Below are positions 1-5,940 of a DNA stretch of 43,947 nucleotides, in pieces. The stretch covers positions 1 through 43,947 of IMG/VR virus record IMGVR_UViG_3300027743_000015; one strand, given 5' to 3'. Under the pieces are notes generated by a model. It was given only the letters and a program-made list of their open reading frames with translations. It did not search any database and was not told the origin of the DNA. The stretch's first letter is position 1; each line of letters opens with the position of its first letter. A program made the position numbers and the translations under genes. The DNA is from a virus.

Positions 1-116
1 TCCTCGGGCCACCCCCTATATCTGGGCCATGCTTCGAGGGGTCATCCCACTGGTTCACCATGTCTTGTAGCAAACCCTTAACATCTTCGCGCTCTGCATT
101 ACTAATGTAATTGATT
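1..116. repeat. Left copy of 116-bp direct terminal repeat
   Basis: Bases 1-116 are identical to 43832-43947. A minus-strand gene continues in frame from the left copy into the bases preceding the right copy, so this is the overlap of a circular or circularly permuted genome rather than a chance repeat. It could be a true terminal redundancy or an assembly overlap; sequence alone cannot tell. The unit genome is 43,831 bp. Confidence 0.95.
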
Positions 117-286
117 AGTCCATTCTCATTCACTTTGTCAGTGAACGGAGCGATCAACAGAACGAAAGCATTCTTACGATCATGCCCTCTTGCAGGACCA
201 TTCAAGATGAGATCGACTGCTTCTGCAATCTTCTGCATCACAAGCTCAGTTTCCTTCAAGTCTGCTGGTAGATCTGGATCAGTCAC
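1..286 (-). CDS. Hypothetical protein, start portion of a 98-aa gene split by the window end
   Basis: The gene starts with GTG at 286 behind AAGGAG with 7-nt spacing and overlaps the end of the DUF3846-like gene by 8 nt. It runs off base 1 and, joined to the right end (43831 down to 43821), gives a complete 98-aa acidic soluble protein ending in TAG. I do not recognise the family. The middle has an amphipathic hydrophobic stretch (AFVLLIAPF), and the C-terminus is Gly/Pro rich. It is the last gene of the small-gene run transcribed toward the junction. The intact frame across the junction is the strongest internal proof of circularity. Confidence 0.75.
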   Translation of the reverse strand, partial: MTDPDLPADLKETELVMQKIAEAVDLILNGPARGHDRKNAFVLLIAPFTDKVNENGLINYISNAEREDVKGLLQDMVNQWDDPSKHGPDIGGGPR

Positions 287-656
287 GCTCAAACTCCTTC
301 TTCGCTTTACCAGTCAACACAACGATGTCACCAAACAACTGATGCCCACTGTTGTTCATGCACTTCGCACACTCAACAGTAGCACGATTGTTGTAAGGCT
401 TGTTCCTAATCCTGCCTTCCTCGTCACCAATGACAATAGCAGGGATGGTGCCAAACTTAGTGAACCCTGGGATCACCTCAATATATCCGCCAACAAGTGT
501 TTGCAAATTCTTGAGAGTAGGCTCACAGTTGAGGCTGTCGTAACGACCATTCGGACGAATGACTACAACATCACTCCACTCACCCTCTTCTAGAGGACGA
601 GACTTAAGGTACGGAGTAGCCTCAGCTTCACCAGCCAGATCTTTATCATCACTCAT
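279..656 (-). CDS. DUF3846-like protein (125 aa)
   Basis: The central part has the pattern of small DUF3846 proteins of phages and plasmids: a beta start VVVIRPNG, then LKNLQTLVGGYIEVIP, then an acidic turn IGDEEGRIRNKPYNNRAT. A CAKC pair (a possible half metal site) follows near the C-terminus. The chosen ATG at 656 overlaps the upstream gene's stop and has GGAAGG 11 nt upstream; a longer frame exists but would lie inside the upstream gene. The biochemical role of DUF3846 is not established; these are usually early accessory phage proteins. Family assignment is from motif memory and moderately sure. Confidence 0.6.
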   Translation of the reverse strand: MSDDKDLAGEAEATPYLKSRPLEEGEWSDVVVIRPNGRYDSLNCEPTLKNLQTLVGGYIEVIPGFTKFGTIPAIVIGDEEGRIRNKPYNNRATVECAKCMNNSGHQLFGDIVVLTGKAKKEFERD

Positions 657-852
657 TAGGATACAATCCTTCCATTGCTTGTACCCAAGCCACAATAGCT
701 GGGAACGAGAACTCACTAGACCTTATGCTATCAACGGGGATAACTTTCGGTGTTCCTTCAAAGTATCGAGCAGCAATTTGCAGGTGGTGTACCATGAACA
801 CCAATGCTTCTTCCTCACTCTCTACATCAACACTCTCAATATGTGTTGCCAT
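649..852 (-). CDS. Hypothetical protein (67 aa)
   Basis: A small acidic protein without a recognised family. The start ATG at 852 follows GGAGG with 7-nt spacing and overlaps the HNH gene's stop as TAATG; the end overlaps the next start by 8 nt, indicating translational coupling. Sequence features are a Glu-rich N-terminus (ESVDVESEEE) and a predicted helix with hydrophobic residues (ALVFMVHHLQIAARYF). No signal peptide is seen. Confidence 0.7.
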   Translation of the reverse strand: MATHIESVDVESEEEALVFMVHHLQIAARYFEGTPKVIPVDSIRSSEFSFPAIVAWVQAMEGLYPNE

Positions 853-1298
853 TATTCATCCTCCACGTGTTGATAGTTCTTTCGTTCTACAATTTCACTA
901 ACAGTCGAACGAGCAATCCCAAAACGATCAGCGATAGCACGATGAGCAATACCGGCGTCACCCAACTTCCTGATTGCGCGCACTGTGTGATGAGGCAAGC
1001 CATGTCGCTCTCTCCCCTTCATATCATCCATGTTCTCTTGGTGAGTTCCAGGCTCGATGTGCTTAGGATTGCAACAGATCTCGTTGTCACAAGTGTGGCG
1101 CGCAATAGCGCCTGTCATACTTCCTTCACCATGAACTAACTCATAAGTGAGGCGATAGGCGAGATACTTCACTCCCTCTGCTGTGAAGTAGGGGCGGTTC
1201 TTATTGTTAGTCTTACCCATAAACGGCCAACAACTGTTGGGACCACCACTCATGTCAATGACACGGAACACATCGACTTTAGAGTTGCGCGCACGCAT
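852..1298 (-). CDS. HNH endonuclease with C-terminal helix-turn-helix (148 aa)
   Basis: The N-terminal half fits the phage HNH_3-type fold: CWPFMGK, a Tyr-rich strand, then ARHTCDNEICCNPKHIEPGTHQENMDD, which supplies the CDN..CCNPxH..G core with the catalytic His and metal-binding Cys/His. The C-terminal 45 residues resemble a resolvase-like HTH (AHRAIADRFGIARSTVSEIV), a usual DNA-binding tail in homing-type HNH proteins. It probably nicks or cuts double-stranded DNA, as a free-standing homing enzyme or an accessory nuclease. It is far from the terminase, so a packaging role is less likely. ATG at 1298 is preceded by AAAGG and overlaps the upstream gene's stop. Confidence 0.85.
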   Translation of the reverse strand: MRARNSKVDVFRVIDMSGGPNSCWPFMGKTNNKNRPYFTAEGVKYLAYRLTYELVHGEGSMTGAIARHTCDNEICCNPKHIEPGTHQENMDDMKGRERHGLPHHTVRAIRKLGDAGIAHRAIADRFGIARSTVSEIVERKNYQHVEDE

Positions 1299-1462
1299 TA
1301 GCCATTACCTTTGTCCAAATCCTTAGCGATCCTACGCAGGGATATAGCGATAGAGGCCAGGAGTACAACCTCTACTGGTAAGCGGTTAAGGAGTAACTTT
1401 TCAGCCTTGGGCTCTAGCTGAAGCTCCATCAGGCGATTGACATTATCTGGGATTTCTACCAT
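1298..1462 (-). CDS. Small hypothetical protein (54 aa)
   Basis: ATG at 1462 sits behind an ideal TAGGAGG with 5-nt spacing, and the TAA at 1298 overlaps the HNH start as TAATG. The product begins MVEIPDNVNRLMELQ and contains a helical hydrophobic stretch (LPVEVVLLASIAISLRRIA) that could be a short membrane segment or a buried helix. No family is recognised. The excellent ribosome site and exact coupling at both ends support a real gene. Confidence 0.65.
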   Translation of the reverse strand: MVEIPDNVNRLMELQLEPKAEKLLLNRLPVEVVLLASIAISLRRIAKDLDKGNG

Positions 1463-1471
1463 TTCTGCCTC

Positions 1472-1567
1472 CTAAAGCAGCCACGCACCGAGGGCGAACC
1501 CACACGCAAACATAGCACACGAGCCGACGAACGCAAGCCCTGCATCGACTACTACGCGCGCACTCAC
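1472..1567 (-). CDS. Possible small membrane peptide (31 aa)
   Basis: A GTG-started frame fills the otherwise empty gap between two genes. The product MSARVVVDAGLAFVGSCAMF... is almost entirely hydrophobic after residue 4, consistent with one transmembrane helix with a short N-terminal tail. The ribosome site is weak, so translation may depend on coupling to the preceding gene, which ends 5 nt upstream. A function such as a host-membrane early peptide or holin-like protein cannot be assigned. Confidence 0.35.
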   Translation of the reverse strand: MSARVVVDAGLAFVGSCAMFACGFALGAWLL

Positions 1568-1571
1568 ACGC

Positions 1572-1826
1572 TCAATCTTCGTTGGGCTGCGTTTCGGTTG
1601 TGGCATCGTATCCATTGGCGGGCCTCACTAACATTGTTTCTGGTGGTGCATCAGCAAATTCGGTAACACGTGTTGCCGATCCATCGGAGCGGAGTAACAA
1701 ATAGGTGCCAAACTTATAGTCAGGAGTGTGCAGCCATAATCGCCACACACCCCCGCCCATAAAGTCGATAGCCTCTGCTACACCTGTCCTACGGGGTATT
1801 CCCACTCTGGCTAGGTGTTGGCTCAT
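1572..1826 (-). CDS. Hypothetical protein (84 aa)
   Basis: ATG at 1826 follows GGAGA with good spacing, and the gene overlaps the end of the preceding gene by 38 nt. The product has a beta-rich middle (GGGVWRLWLHTPDYKFGTYLLLRSDG) and a polar acidic tail ending TETQPNED. No family is recognised. A one-mismatch copy of the genome-wide palindrome (1664-1675) lies inside, encoding ATRVT. Confidence 0.65.
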   Translation of the reverse strand: MSQHLARVGIPRRTGVAEAIDFMGGGVWRLWLHTPDYKFGTYLLLRSDGSATRVTEFADAPPETMLVRPANGYDATTETQPNED

Positions 1827-2076
1827 CTATGTTCTCCGTTGGCTCAAACTCTGCGCCTACTGCATCGGGGTTGGAGGTGTTACCTTGTGTATCACCATAC
1901 TCCAGGAGTAGTGCATCGTCAGCAGGGATGGACTTCACGCTCAATACCTTATGGTACACGTGTTGTAACCCCTGCTTGTGATAGTCGATGTCCTCATTAT
2001 TGCTAATGAAAGAGATCTTGGTGTAAGGTACACCGCGAGTGACCTGCACCATTGCTTCGATAAGGAACCTAGCCAT
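1789..2076 (-). CDS. Hypothetical protein (95 aa)
   Basis: The start at 2076 overlaps the previous gene's stop (TAATG), with AGGATT as a modest ribosome site. The N-terminal 55 residues form a compact alternating beta/alpha pattern (RFLIEAMVQVTRG...ISFISNNEDIDYH); the C-terminal 35 residues are acidic, Pro/Thr rich and probably disordered. No family is recognised. Confidence 0.65.
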   Translation of the reverse strand: MARFLIEAMVQVTRGVPYTKISFISNNEDIDYHKQGLQHVYHKVLSVKSIPADDALLLEYGDTQGNTSNPDAVGAEFEPTENIDEPTPSQSGNTP

Positions 2077-2459
2077 TAGTCAATCCTACTCACTTCAAAG
2101 GAGCCATCTTCCTGCACAATGCACATCCATGCACTGTCATAGAAGTAGAGTTCTTCCATCTTACCACCACCAAGATCGTGTTCAGCCTTGAACAACGGAT
2201 GCAACGGAGGATCAGGCGGAAACTCTTTGTCGCCATCATCATACCGCAACACGTGTTGTTCGTCTTTGCGCCACCCCTTAAGAGTGTCACGCCAACCACC
2301 ACCATGCTGATAGTTGTTGTCAATCTGCTTAGCAGCAGGAGTGGGATCATAAGCATTGACGAATGCAGGGATAAGGCCCAACCACTCAAGGGTTACACCT
2401 TCTCTCTGTCCATGCTCAGTTGATTGCCAGTTAAGCATCGGGCTTAGTATCACTTGCAT
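2076..2459 (-). CDS. Conserved phage-type hypothetical protein (127 aa)
   Basis: The N-terminal pattern WLGLIPAFVNAYDPTPAAKQID followed by NYQHGGGW resembles a small family seen repeatedly as uncharacterised proteins in phages; no function is known to me. ATG at 2459 is inside the end of the MazG-like gene (29-nt overlap) and has AGAGGGAA directly upstream. The C-terminal half is rich in aromatic and acidic residues (MEELYFYDSAWMCIVQEDGSFEV). An exact palindrome copy at 2247-2258 encodes QHVL within it. Confidence 0.7.
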   Translation of the reverse strand: MQVILSPMLNWQSTEHGQREGVTLEWLGLIPAFVNAYDPTPAAKQIDNNYQHGGGWRDTLKGWRKDEQHVLRYDDGDKEFPPDPPLHPLFKAEHDLGGGKMEELYFYDSAWMCIVQEDGSFEVSRID

Positions 2460-3051
2460 TTCCCTCTAACTCCTTACGTTCTGCATCGAGATCACGACGC
2501 AATGCCTTCTCCGCAACAAATGTTGCACCGTAACGCTTCTCAAGCTTAGCATCATTGATAGTGATACACTCAGGGATGCTAGACCCAATGCTATTGAGTC
2601 CCAACTGCGTGTACCACAGCACATCACCATACTCTTCACGCAAGTTGATGTGATCGAACGCATCATCAATGTTCTTCTCACCTGCCTGCACAGATGCAAA
2701 GCCATTGATGAGTGCTTGTGCCAACTCCCCTGCTTCAGTGAGGATACCAACGATCGCGTGAAGCGTACGCTGTACATCCACTGGTATTGCTACGGGTGGA
2801 GTTTGGCCGAGGATACCCATGTGGGGTTCCCAACCATGCTTGGCTGCTATGAGAGCGAACTTAACAAGAAACTCAGTGTCAAGCTGGCCGTAGAACAGTG
2901 CCTTCTTCACTGCATCCATGATGTCAGCATCAATAGCCATTTCATCAAGGACACAAGCAAGTACCGGCCCAGGAACTAGTCCCTCGTGAAACTCCTTGCT
3001 ACAACGAGAGTCAACACGTGTTGCGTACTGTTCGGGAGTGATATAATCCAT
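2431..3051 (-). CDS. MazG-like nucleoside triphosphate pyrophosphohydrolase (206 aa)
   Basis: The all-alpha NTP pyrophosphohydrolase core occupies about residues 95-180: ILTEAGELAQAL supplies the first ExxE-type acidic pair, LREEYGDVLWY the EExxD metal-binding motif, and INDAKLEKRYG the terminal N..KL..R element typical of MazG/dCTPase proteins. These enzymes hydrolyse NTPs or dNTPs to NMP plus PPi; in phages they are thought to adjust nucleotide pools or dampen (p)ppGpp signalling. The N-terminal 90 residues are an extra domain without recognised function. The ribosome site (GAGAAAG) is weak and the start overlaps the preceding gene's stop. Confidence 0.82.
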   Translation of the reverse strand: MDYITPEQYATRVDSRCSKEFHEGLVPGPVLACVLDEMAIDADIMDAVKKALFYGQLDTEFLVKFALIAAKHGWEPHMGILGQTPPVAIPVDVQRTLHAIVGILTEAGELAQALINGFASVQAGEKNIDDAFDHINLREEYGDVLWYTQLGLNSIGSSIPECITINDAKLEKRYGATFVAEKALRRDLDAERKELEGNASDTKPDA

Positions 3052-3260
3052 TACGATACTTTCTCGATGAGGCCATCCTTCATGGTAACAGTAGCAAAGA
3101 ACTCCTTGCCACCAGTCCCACTAATGGTTGGACGGTTAGAACCACAAAAAGATCCGTTGTCCTTATACTCAGGACCAAACAGAGAAGTCTCACGATACTT
3201 GAGCTTCTGTCCCTTCGCTTCCTTAAGCAGCTTCTTCGACTTATACAGAAGGATCATCAT
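3051..3260 (-). CDS. Hypothetical protein (69 aa)
   Basis: Two adjacent ATGs at 3260 and 3257 are possible starts, three bases after the previous gene's stop; GGGAC lies upstream. An upstream GTG at 3275 would overlap the previous gene and is less likely. The product has a basic helical N-terminus (YKSKKLLKEAKGQKLKYRE), then a Gly/Asn-rich part with one Cys, then a beta hairpin-like end (FFATVTMKDGLIEKVS). No family is recognised. Confidence 0.6.
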   Translation of the reverse strand: MMILLYKSKKLLKEAKGQKLKYRETSLFGPEYKDNGSFCGSNRPTISGTGGKEFFATVTMKDGLIEKVS

Positions 3261-3262
3261 GA

Positions 3263-3895
3263 TTAGTTGTCCCACTTCGTTCTAGCAAACTGAACACCAC
3301 GAGCTTCGAGTTCATCTAGCTCTTCGAACATCTTAATCAGCACGCTCTCATCAATCAAGCCCTTACGTGCTGCGTAGTAGCGCCAACCGTAGTAGACGGC
3401 ACGAAAGTCAGTGGGATGATCGAGGTAATACATGATGCGATCAGCGACAGCCCAGGAGGTGCTGCGATAGTCATGCAAACTACCACTATCCCAATCACCA
3501 CCGAACAAGAACTCGAACTCATCACTACCTGACTCGATGTTGAACAGAAACCTGCTCAACTCACGATAAGATGGCTTCATAAACTTACGTCCGTAGACAG
3601 CAGTACCATCTGCATCGTCATGCAGGTACACATCCTCAGCCCAATAGCTGCACTCCTTCTCGAACTGCTTCATCAAGGAAGGGAAGAGGATCGGTGCGTG
3701 ACCAACAGCACAAGCGACAGTGTTGCAGTAGCAAGCTGACAACACTTGTTGTGCAAGTGCAGTGAGGGGTGACAACTCCTGCTCATTGTGCTCAAGGAAC
3801 ACTCTCATGCGAAAGTGCTTAGCGTTCTGCTCAGCAGTGAAGCTCATCATGTGATAAGCAAGCTTACGCAAGCGGTTCTTATACTTCTGTTCCAT
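3263..3895 (-). CDS. Hypothetical protein (210 aa)
   Basis: The start ATG at 3895 follows GGAGG with 8-nt spacing and overlaps the upstream gene's stop. The protein is aromatic rich and mixed alpha/beta. N-terminal helices carry a Cys/His-rich stretch (LSACYCNTVACAVGH) that may bind metal; the middle is an acidic loop (LHDDADGTAVYG); the C-terminus is helical (YYGWRYYAARKGLIDESVLIKMFEELDELE). No domain is recognised. Its place among early small genes suggests a host-takeover or metabolic accessory role, which is inference only. Confidence 0.7.
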   Translation of the reverse strand: MEQKYKNRLRKLAYHMMSFTAEQNAKHFRMRVFLEHNEQELSPLTALAQQVLSACYCNTVACAVGHAPILFPSLMKQFEKECSYWAEDVYLHDDADGTAVYGRKFMKPSYRELSRFLFNIESGSDEFEFLFGGDWDSGSLHDYRSTSWAVADRIMYYLDHPTDFRAVYYGWRYYAARKGLIDESVLIKMFEELDELEARGVQFARTKWDN

Positions 3896-4060
3896 CTAGT
3901 GTGCCTCCACTTCTTCAGCATTATCAATGATTGAAACCATTTCACGCAATCTCTCGATGCGATCTTCTTCATCACCATGTTTGATTGCACAGTTGAACTC
4001 ATCAACTGCAAGATTGAGCAGCAGGTTGTGCTGCACAGGTGTCAACACGAGTTGCCTCAT
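3896..4060 (-). CDS. Small hypothetical protein (54 aa)
   Basis: ATG at 4060 overlaps the stop of the preceding 22-codon frame as ATGA, with GGTGG upstream, and its TAG abuts the next gene. The protein begins MRQLVLTPVQHNLLLNLAVDEF and continues as an acidic helical segment (GDEEDRIERLREMVSIIDNAEEVEAH). The amphipathic heptad-like spacing suggests a helical hairpin or dimer. No family is recognised. Confidence 0.6.
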   Translation of the reverse strand: MRQLVLTPVQHNLLLNLAVDEFNCAIKHGDEEDRIERLREMVSIIDNAEEVEAH

Positions 4061-4125
4061 ATCTTACCACCAGCCTCAAGCCAACGCTTGATTGCTTCGA
4101 TGTCATCTTCGAATGACGAATACAT
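4057..4125 (-). CDS. Possible 22-aa leader peptide or micro-gene
   Basis: ATG at 4125 lies 10 nt after a full AGGAGG. The 22-aa product (MYSSFEDDIEAIKRWLEAGGKI) is an amphipathic helix and its TGA overlaps the next ATG. Strong translation signals and exact coupling argue that it is translated; whether the peptide acts itself or only delivers ribosomes to the next gene cannot be decided. Confidence 0.45.
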   Translation of the reverse strand: MYSSFEDDIEAIKRWLEAGGKI

Positions 4126-4156
4126 GTGATTGGTTCCTCCTACAGAACACAATAAG

Positions 4157-4191
4157 CAACACGTGCTGGATGTTGAGTCCAACACGTGTTG
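4157..4191. promoter_or_regulatory. Paired palindromic sites between two early genes
   Basis: A 71-bp gap (4126-4196) holds CAACACGTGCTG at 4157-4168 (one mismatch) and an exact CAACACGTGTTG at 4180-4191, centres 23 bp apart, with a further lone half-site TGTTG at 4171-4175. No convincing -35/-10 pair lies here. The arrangement is consistent with cooperative binding of a dimeric protein; this is inference. Confidence 0.5.
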
Positions 4192-4196
4192 TGAGA

Positions 4197-4394
4197 TTAA
4201 GCGAGGATTTGTGAGTGAGTCCACTCGGGATGCGTGGCGATATTAGTATCAGCGACACGCCATCCACTACGCAAGTCACATACTGACTGCGAGTGCCTAC
4301 CCTTCTCGGGCATTGGGGGAATTGGTTCTCCACGCAGACGCATCTGCTTACCACGGATATAGTTGGCCGAACCAGCATAGATATTGTTCAACAC
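4197..4394 (-). CDS. Hypothetical protein (65 aa), first gene of the small-gene operon
   Basis: I choose the GTG at 4394 because AGGAG lies 7 nt upstream; the longer TTG-started frame at 4418 has no ribosome site. The product (MLNNIYAGSANYIRGKQMRLRG...) is basic and Pro-containing in the middle and ends HPEWTHSQILA; no family is recognised. The genome-wide palindrome covers the start codon (4389-4400). The gene follows a promoter at 4461-4489 with an operator-like inverted repeat at its start point. Confidence 0.55.
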   Translation of the reverse strand: MLNNIYAGSANYIRGKQMRLRGEPIPPMPEKGRHSQSVCDLRSGWRVADTNIATHPEWTHSQILA

Positions 4395-4400
4395 GTGTTG
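4389..4400. promoter_or_regulatory. Palindrome CAACACGTGTTG over the translation start
   Basis: On the minus strand the palindrome starts within the SD-to-start spacer and includes the GTG start codon at 4394 and the next codon. A protein bound here in DNA would lie about 60 bp downstream of the transcription start; in RNA the same bases could form a small stem masking the start. Either would regulate the small-gene operon. Confidence 0.45.
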
Positions 4401-4435
4401 TCTCCTACAGACTGACAATGGGCTGATCTACTGAG

Positions 4436-4457
4436 TGTGATAACCCCCATTATCACA
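4436..4457. promoter_or_regulatory. Operator-like inverted repeat at the transcription start
   Basis: Perfect 8-bp arms TGTGATAA and TTATCACA flank a 6-bp CCCCCA spacer. The -10 box of the adjacent minus-strand promoter ends at 4461, so the predicted start (about 4454) falls within the repeat, the classical position for a repressor operator. A related repeat with 7-bp arms GTGATAA/TTATCAC and 5-bp spacer occurs at 36459-36477 inside the helicase gene. Confidence 0.55.
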
Positions 4458-4460
4458 TAA

Positions 4461-4489
4461 ATGATAGCACACAATTACCCTTATGTCAA
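4461..4489 (-). promoter_or_regulatory. Minus-strand sigma70-type promoter of the small-gene operon
   Basis: On the minus strand: TTGACA (4489-4484), 17-bp spacer beginning TAAG, then extended TGC-TATCAT (-10 at 4466-4461). It shares the TTTGACATAAG / TGN-TAnnnT pattern with three other minus-strand promoters (5727-5755, 43187-43215, 43783-43811). The first gene downstream starts at 4394. Confidence 0.75.
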
Positions 4490-4708
4490 ATGGACCCCCT
4501 CCAAAACTGGCAACATGGATTGTCAAAAGGCACTATGTCATAGGCCCAAACGGCTGAAAACTCAAGGGATTGGGGCCATTTATTTACTTATATACCGCCC
4601 ACGGTGGATACTCCAGGCACCACCACACACGCACGCGCACGCACGCACAACACACTCACGCACACAGACACGCACACGCGCACAGCATCCAACGTAAGCG
4701 AAGCGACG
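4490..4708. other. Non-coding interval with (CA/GC)-type alternating tract
   Basis: No gene is supported here. Positions 4619-4683 are almost purely alternating purine-pyrimidine (repeats of CACACG and CGCACG), a composition able to adopt left-handed DNA and prone to slippage; frames through it give only His/Thr/Arg runs. A short AT-rich patch (4577-4600) precedes it. A second TTGACA on the minus strand (4526-4521) lacks a good -10. The interval separates the terminator of the 308-aa gene from the next promoter. Confidence 0.6.
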
Positions 4709-4743
4709 AAAAAATCCCCGCCGAGCCGAAGCCCGACGGGGAT
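4709..4743 (-). terminator. Strong intrinsic terminator after the 308-aa gene
   Basis: Read on the minus strand, a 13-bp stem (ATCCCCGTCGGGC paired with GCTCGGCGGGGAT, two G-U pairs) encloses a TTCG tetraloop and is followed by six T residues. It lies 7 nt past the gene's stop. This is a textbook rho-independent terminator. Confidence 0.92.
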
Positions 4744-4750
4744 GTAAGTG

Positions 4751-5677
4751 TTACGCAGCAGCCGCTTCGTTAGCTTCGAGCGGGTCAGCAGCGAAGTAGG
4801 CGGCGATGCTCTGCGCGAGAGCAAACAACTGTTGCCGCATTTCTTCATTCGGTGCGAGATCCGTAGTCGCATCCGCATCATTCCATTCCGCAACAACTGT
4901 TGCCACAAGCTTGACGCTATCCAGTAGCGACTTGCCCTTGTCAGCAGACGGAGCGGTAGTCTGCGGCGCACGCTTCGGCTTAGCACGATCCTGAAGCGTC
5001 TTGATGCTATTACCCTGCGAACCGTCTAGCAGGATAGGAACATCCTTAGTCGCCTCAAACATCCGCTGCTCATTCTTCGACGCATCTTCAGCAAGCGGCT
5101 CAAGCACCAAGTGACGCGGCAAGGAAAGCTGCTCAACTTCAATGTCGTTGCCAGCCTTGTCCTTTCCGATGACAACGGTTTCGAGCGACACAAGATCAAG
5201 CAACTGGTGAAGCTCCGTCACTTCGGGCAGATTTTCCAAGATGTAAGCAGCCGCCGGGATACAACGCCGGAAGATAGCCTGCTTCTGGCCATCATTCAGA
5301 TCGACAATCCCGAACAACTTCTGCCCAATGGCGACAACAGCAGCAGACTTGCGCTTGCTGTCATTGGTGCCATCAGCATTCATCCACTTGCCCTTGTCGA
5401 GATAGTCGAGAATAGAGCACGAATAGCTTTCGCTAGTGTCCTCTTTCTTCCGCTCAACTACGTAATCAAACGTCATGGTGAAGTGAGCATTGAGCACAGC
5501 GAAGATACCATTAGCATCGCCCGCGCCTTTTTGCGTATCGGCATCAGTCCACCTAGAAACCGCCTTTGCGCCGATTGCGCTGATGTCATTGTTTGACGGA
5601 AGTGACGCAACAACTGTTGCCAACTCGGCTTCAGCCTTAGCGATAGCGGCGGCGACTTTAATTTCCTTAGCGTTCAT
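4751..5677 (-). CDS. Abundantly expressed hypothetical protein (308 aa)
   Basis: ATG at 5677 follows GAAGGA with good spacing. The gene has its own consensus promoter (5727-5755) and strong terminator (4709-4743), so it is a self-contained unit. The product begins with an Ala/Lys-rich helix (MNAKEIKVAAAIAKAEAELATVV), has a central globular part with an FDYVVERKKEDTSESYSC segment, and ends Ala-rich and acidic (QSIAAYFAADPLEANEAAAA) after a basic linker (RAKPKRAPQTTAPS). No catalytic motif, signal peptide or membrane segment is seen, and the family is not recognised. Expression layout suggests a stoichiometric protein (DNA-binding, inhibitor or decoy), which is inference. Palindrome copies lie at 4891 and 5608. 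Confidence 0.8.
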   Translation of the reverse strand: MNAKEIKVAAAIAKAEAELATVVASLPSNNDISAIGAKAVSRWTDADTQKGAGDANGIFAVLNAHFTMTFDYVVERKKEDTSESYSCSILDYLDKGKWMNADGTNDSKRKSAAVVAIGQKLFGIVDLNDGQKQAIFRRCIPAAAYILENLPEVTELHQLLDLVSLETVVIGKDKAGNDIEVEQLSLPRHLVLEPLAEDASKNEQRMFEATKDVPILLDGSQGNSIKTLQDRAKPKRAPQTTAPSADKGKSLLDSVKLVATVVAEWNDADATTDLAPNEEMRQQLFALAQSIAAYFAADPLEANEAAAA

Positions 5678-5726
5678 TGTCTTGTTCCTTCTAGTGTAAT
5701 GGACAAACAATTCGCCCATTGTGTTA

Positions 5727-5755
5727 ATACTAACATAGATTAACTCTTAGGTCAA
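5727..5755 (-). promoter_or_regulatory. Minus-strand promoter of the 308-aa gene
   Basis: TTGACC (5755-5750), 17-bp spacer starting TAAG, extended TGT-TAGTAT (-10 at 5732-5727). It belongs to the same four-member promoter family as 4461-4489. An exact palindrome (5777-5788) begins 22 bp upstream of the -35. Confidence 0.65.
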
Positions 5756-5766
5756 AAGACCCTACG

Positions 5767-5788
5767 CAACAACTCGCAACAACTGTTG
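5767..5788. promoter_or_regulatory. Palindrome plus extra half-site upstream of the 308-aa promoter
   Basis: CAACA at 5767 is followed 10 bp later by an exact CAACAACTGTTG (5777-5788). It occupies an activator- or UP-like position for the promoter at 5727-5755 and lies just past the stop of the 44-aa gene. Confidence 0.45.
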
Positions 5789-5792
5789 TCAG

Positions 5793-5927
5793 TTACCGAA
5801 TAGATAGCACGCGGTTCACTCTCCACTGCCAACCATTAGGCAACAGTCTCACTACATGAAGCTTGCCAGTCTTACGCGTCAGCTTCTCTGCTTCTACTTC
5901 AGCAAACAAGCGCATCCCATAAACCAT
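5793..5927 (-). CDS. Small hypothetical protein (44 aa)
   Basis: ATG at 5927 follows GGGGA with 8-nt spacing. The product (MVYGMRLFAEVEAEKLTRKT...) is basic, starts with an amphipathic segment, and ends with a beta-like WQWRVNRVLSIR. It lies between the divergent control region and the 308-aa promoter; no -35/-10 of its own is clear. A one-mismatch palindrome (5941-5952) sits directly upstream of its ribosome site. Confidence 0.5.
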   Translation of the reverse strand: MVYGMRLFAEVEAEKLTRKTGKLHVVRLLPNGWQWRVNRVLSIR

Positions 5928-5940
5928 GCTCAATCCCCTA

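Noticed and set aside
4521-4526. Second TTGACA on the minus strand as an extra promoter
   Set aside because: No acceptable -10 at 16-18 bp spacing.
4461-4773. Plus-strand frames through the CA/CG tract
   Set aside because: They encode His/Thr/Arg low-complexity runs, lack ribosome sites and cross a terminator and a promoter.
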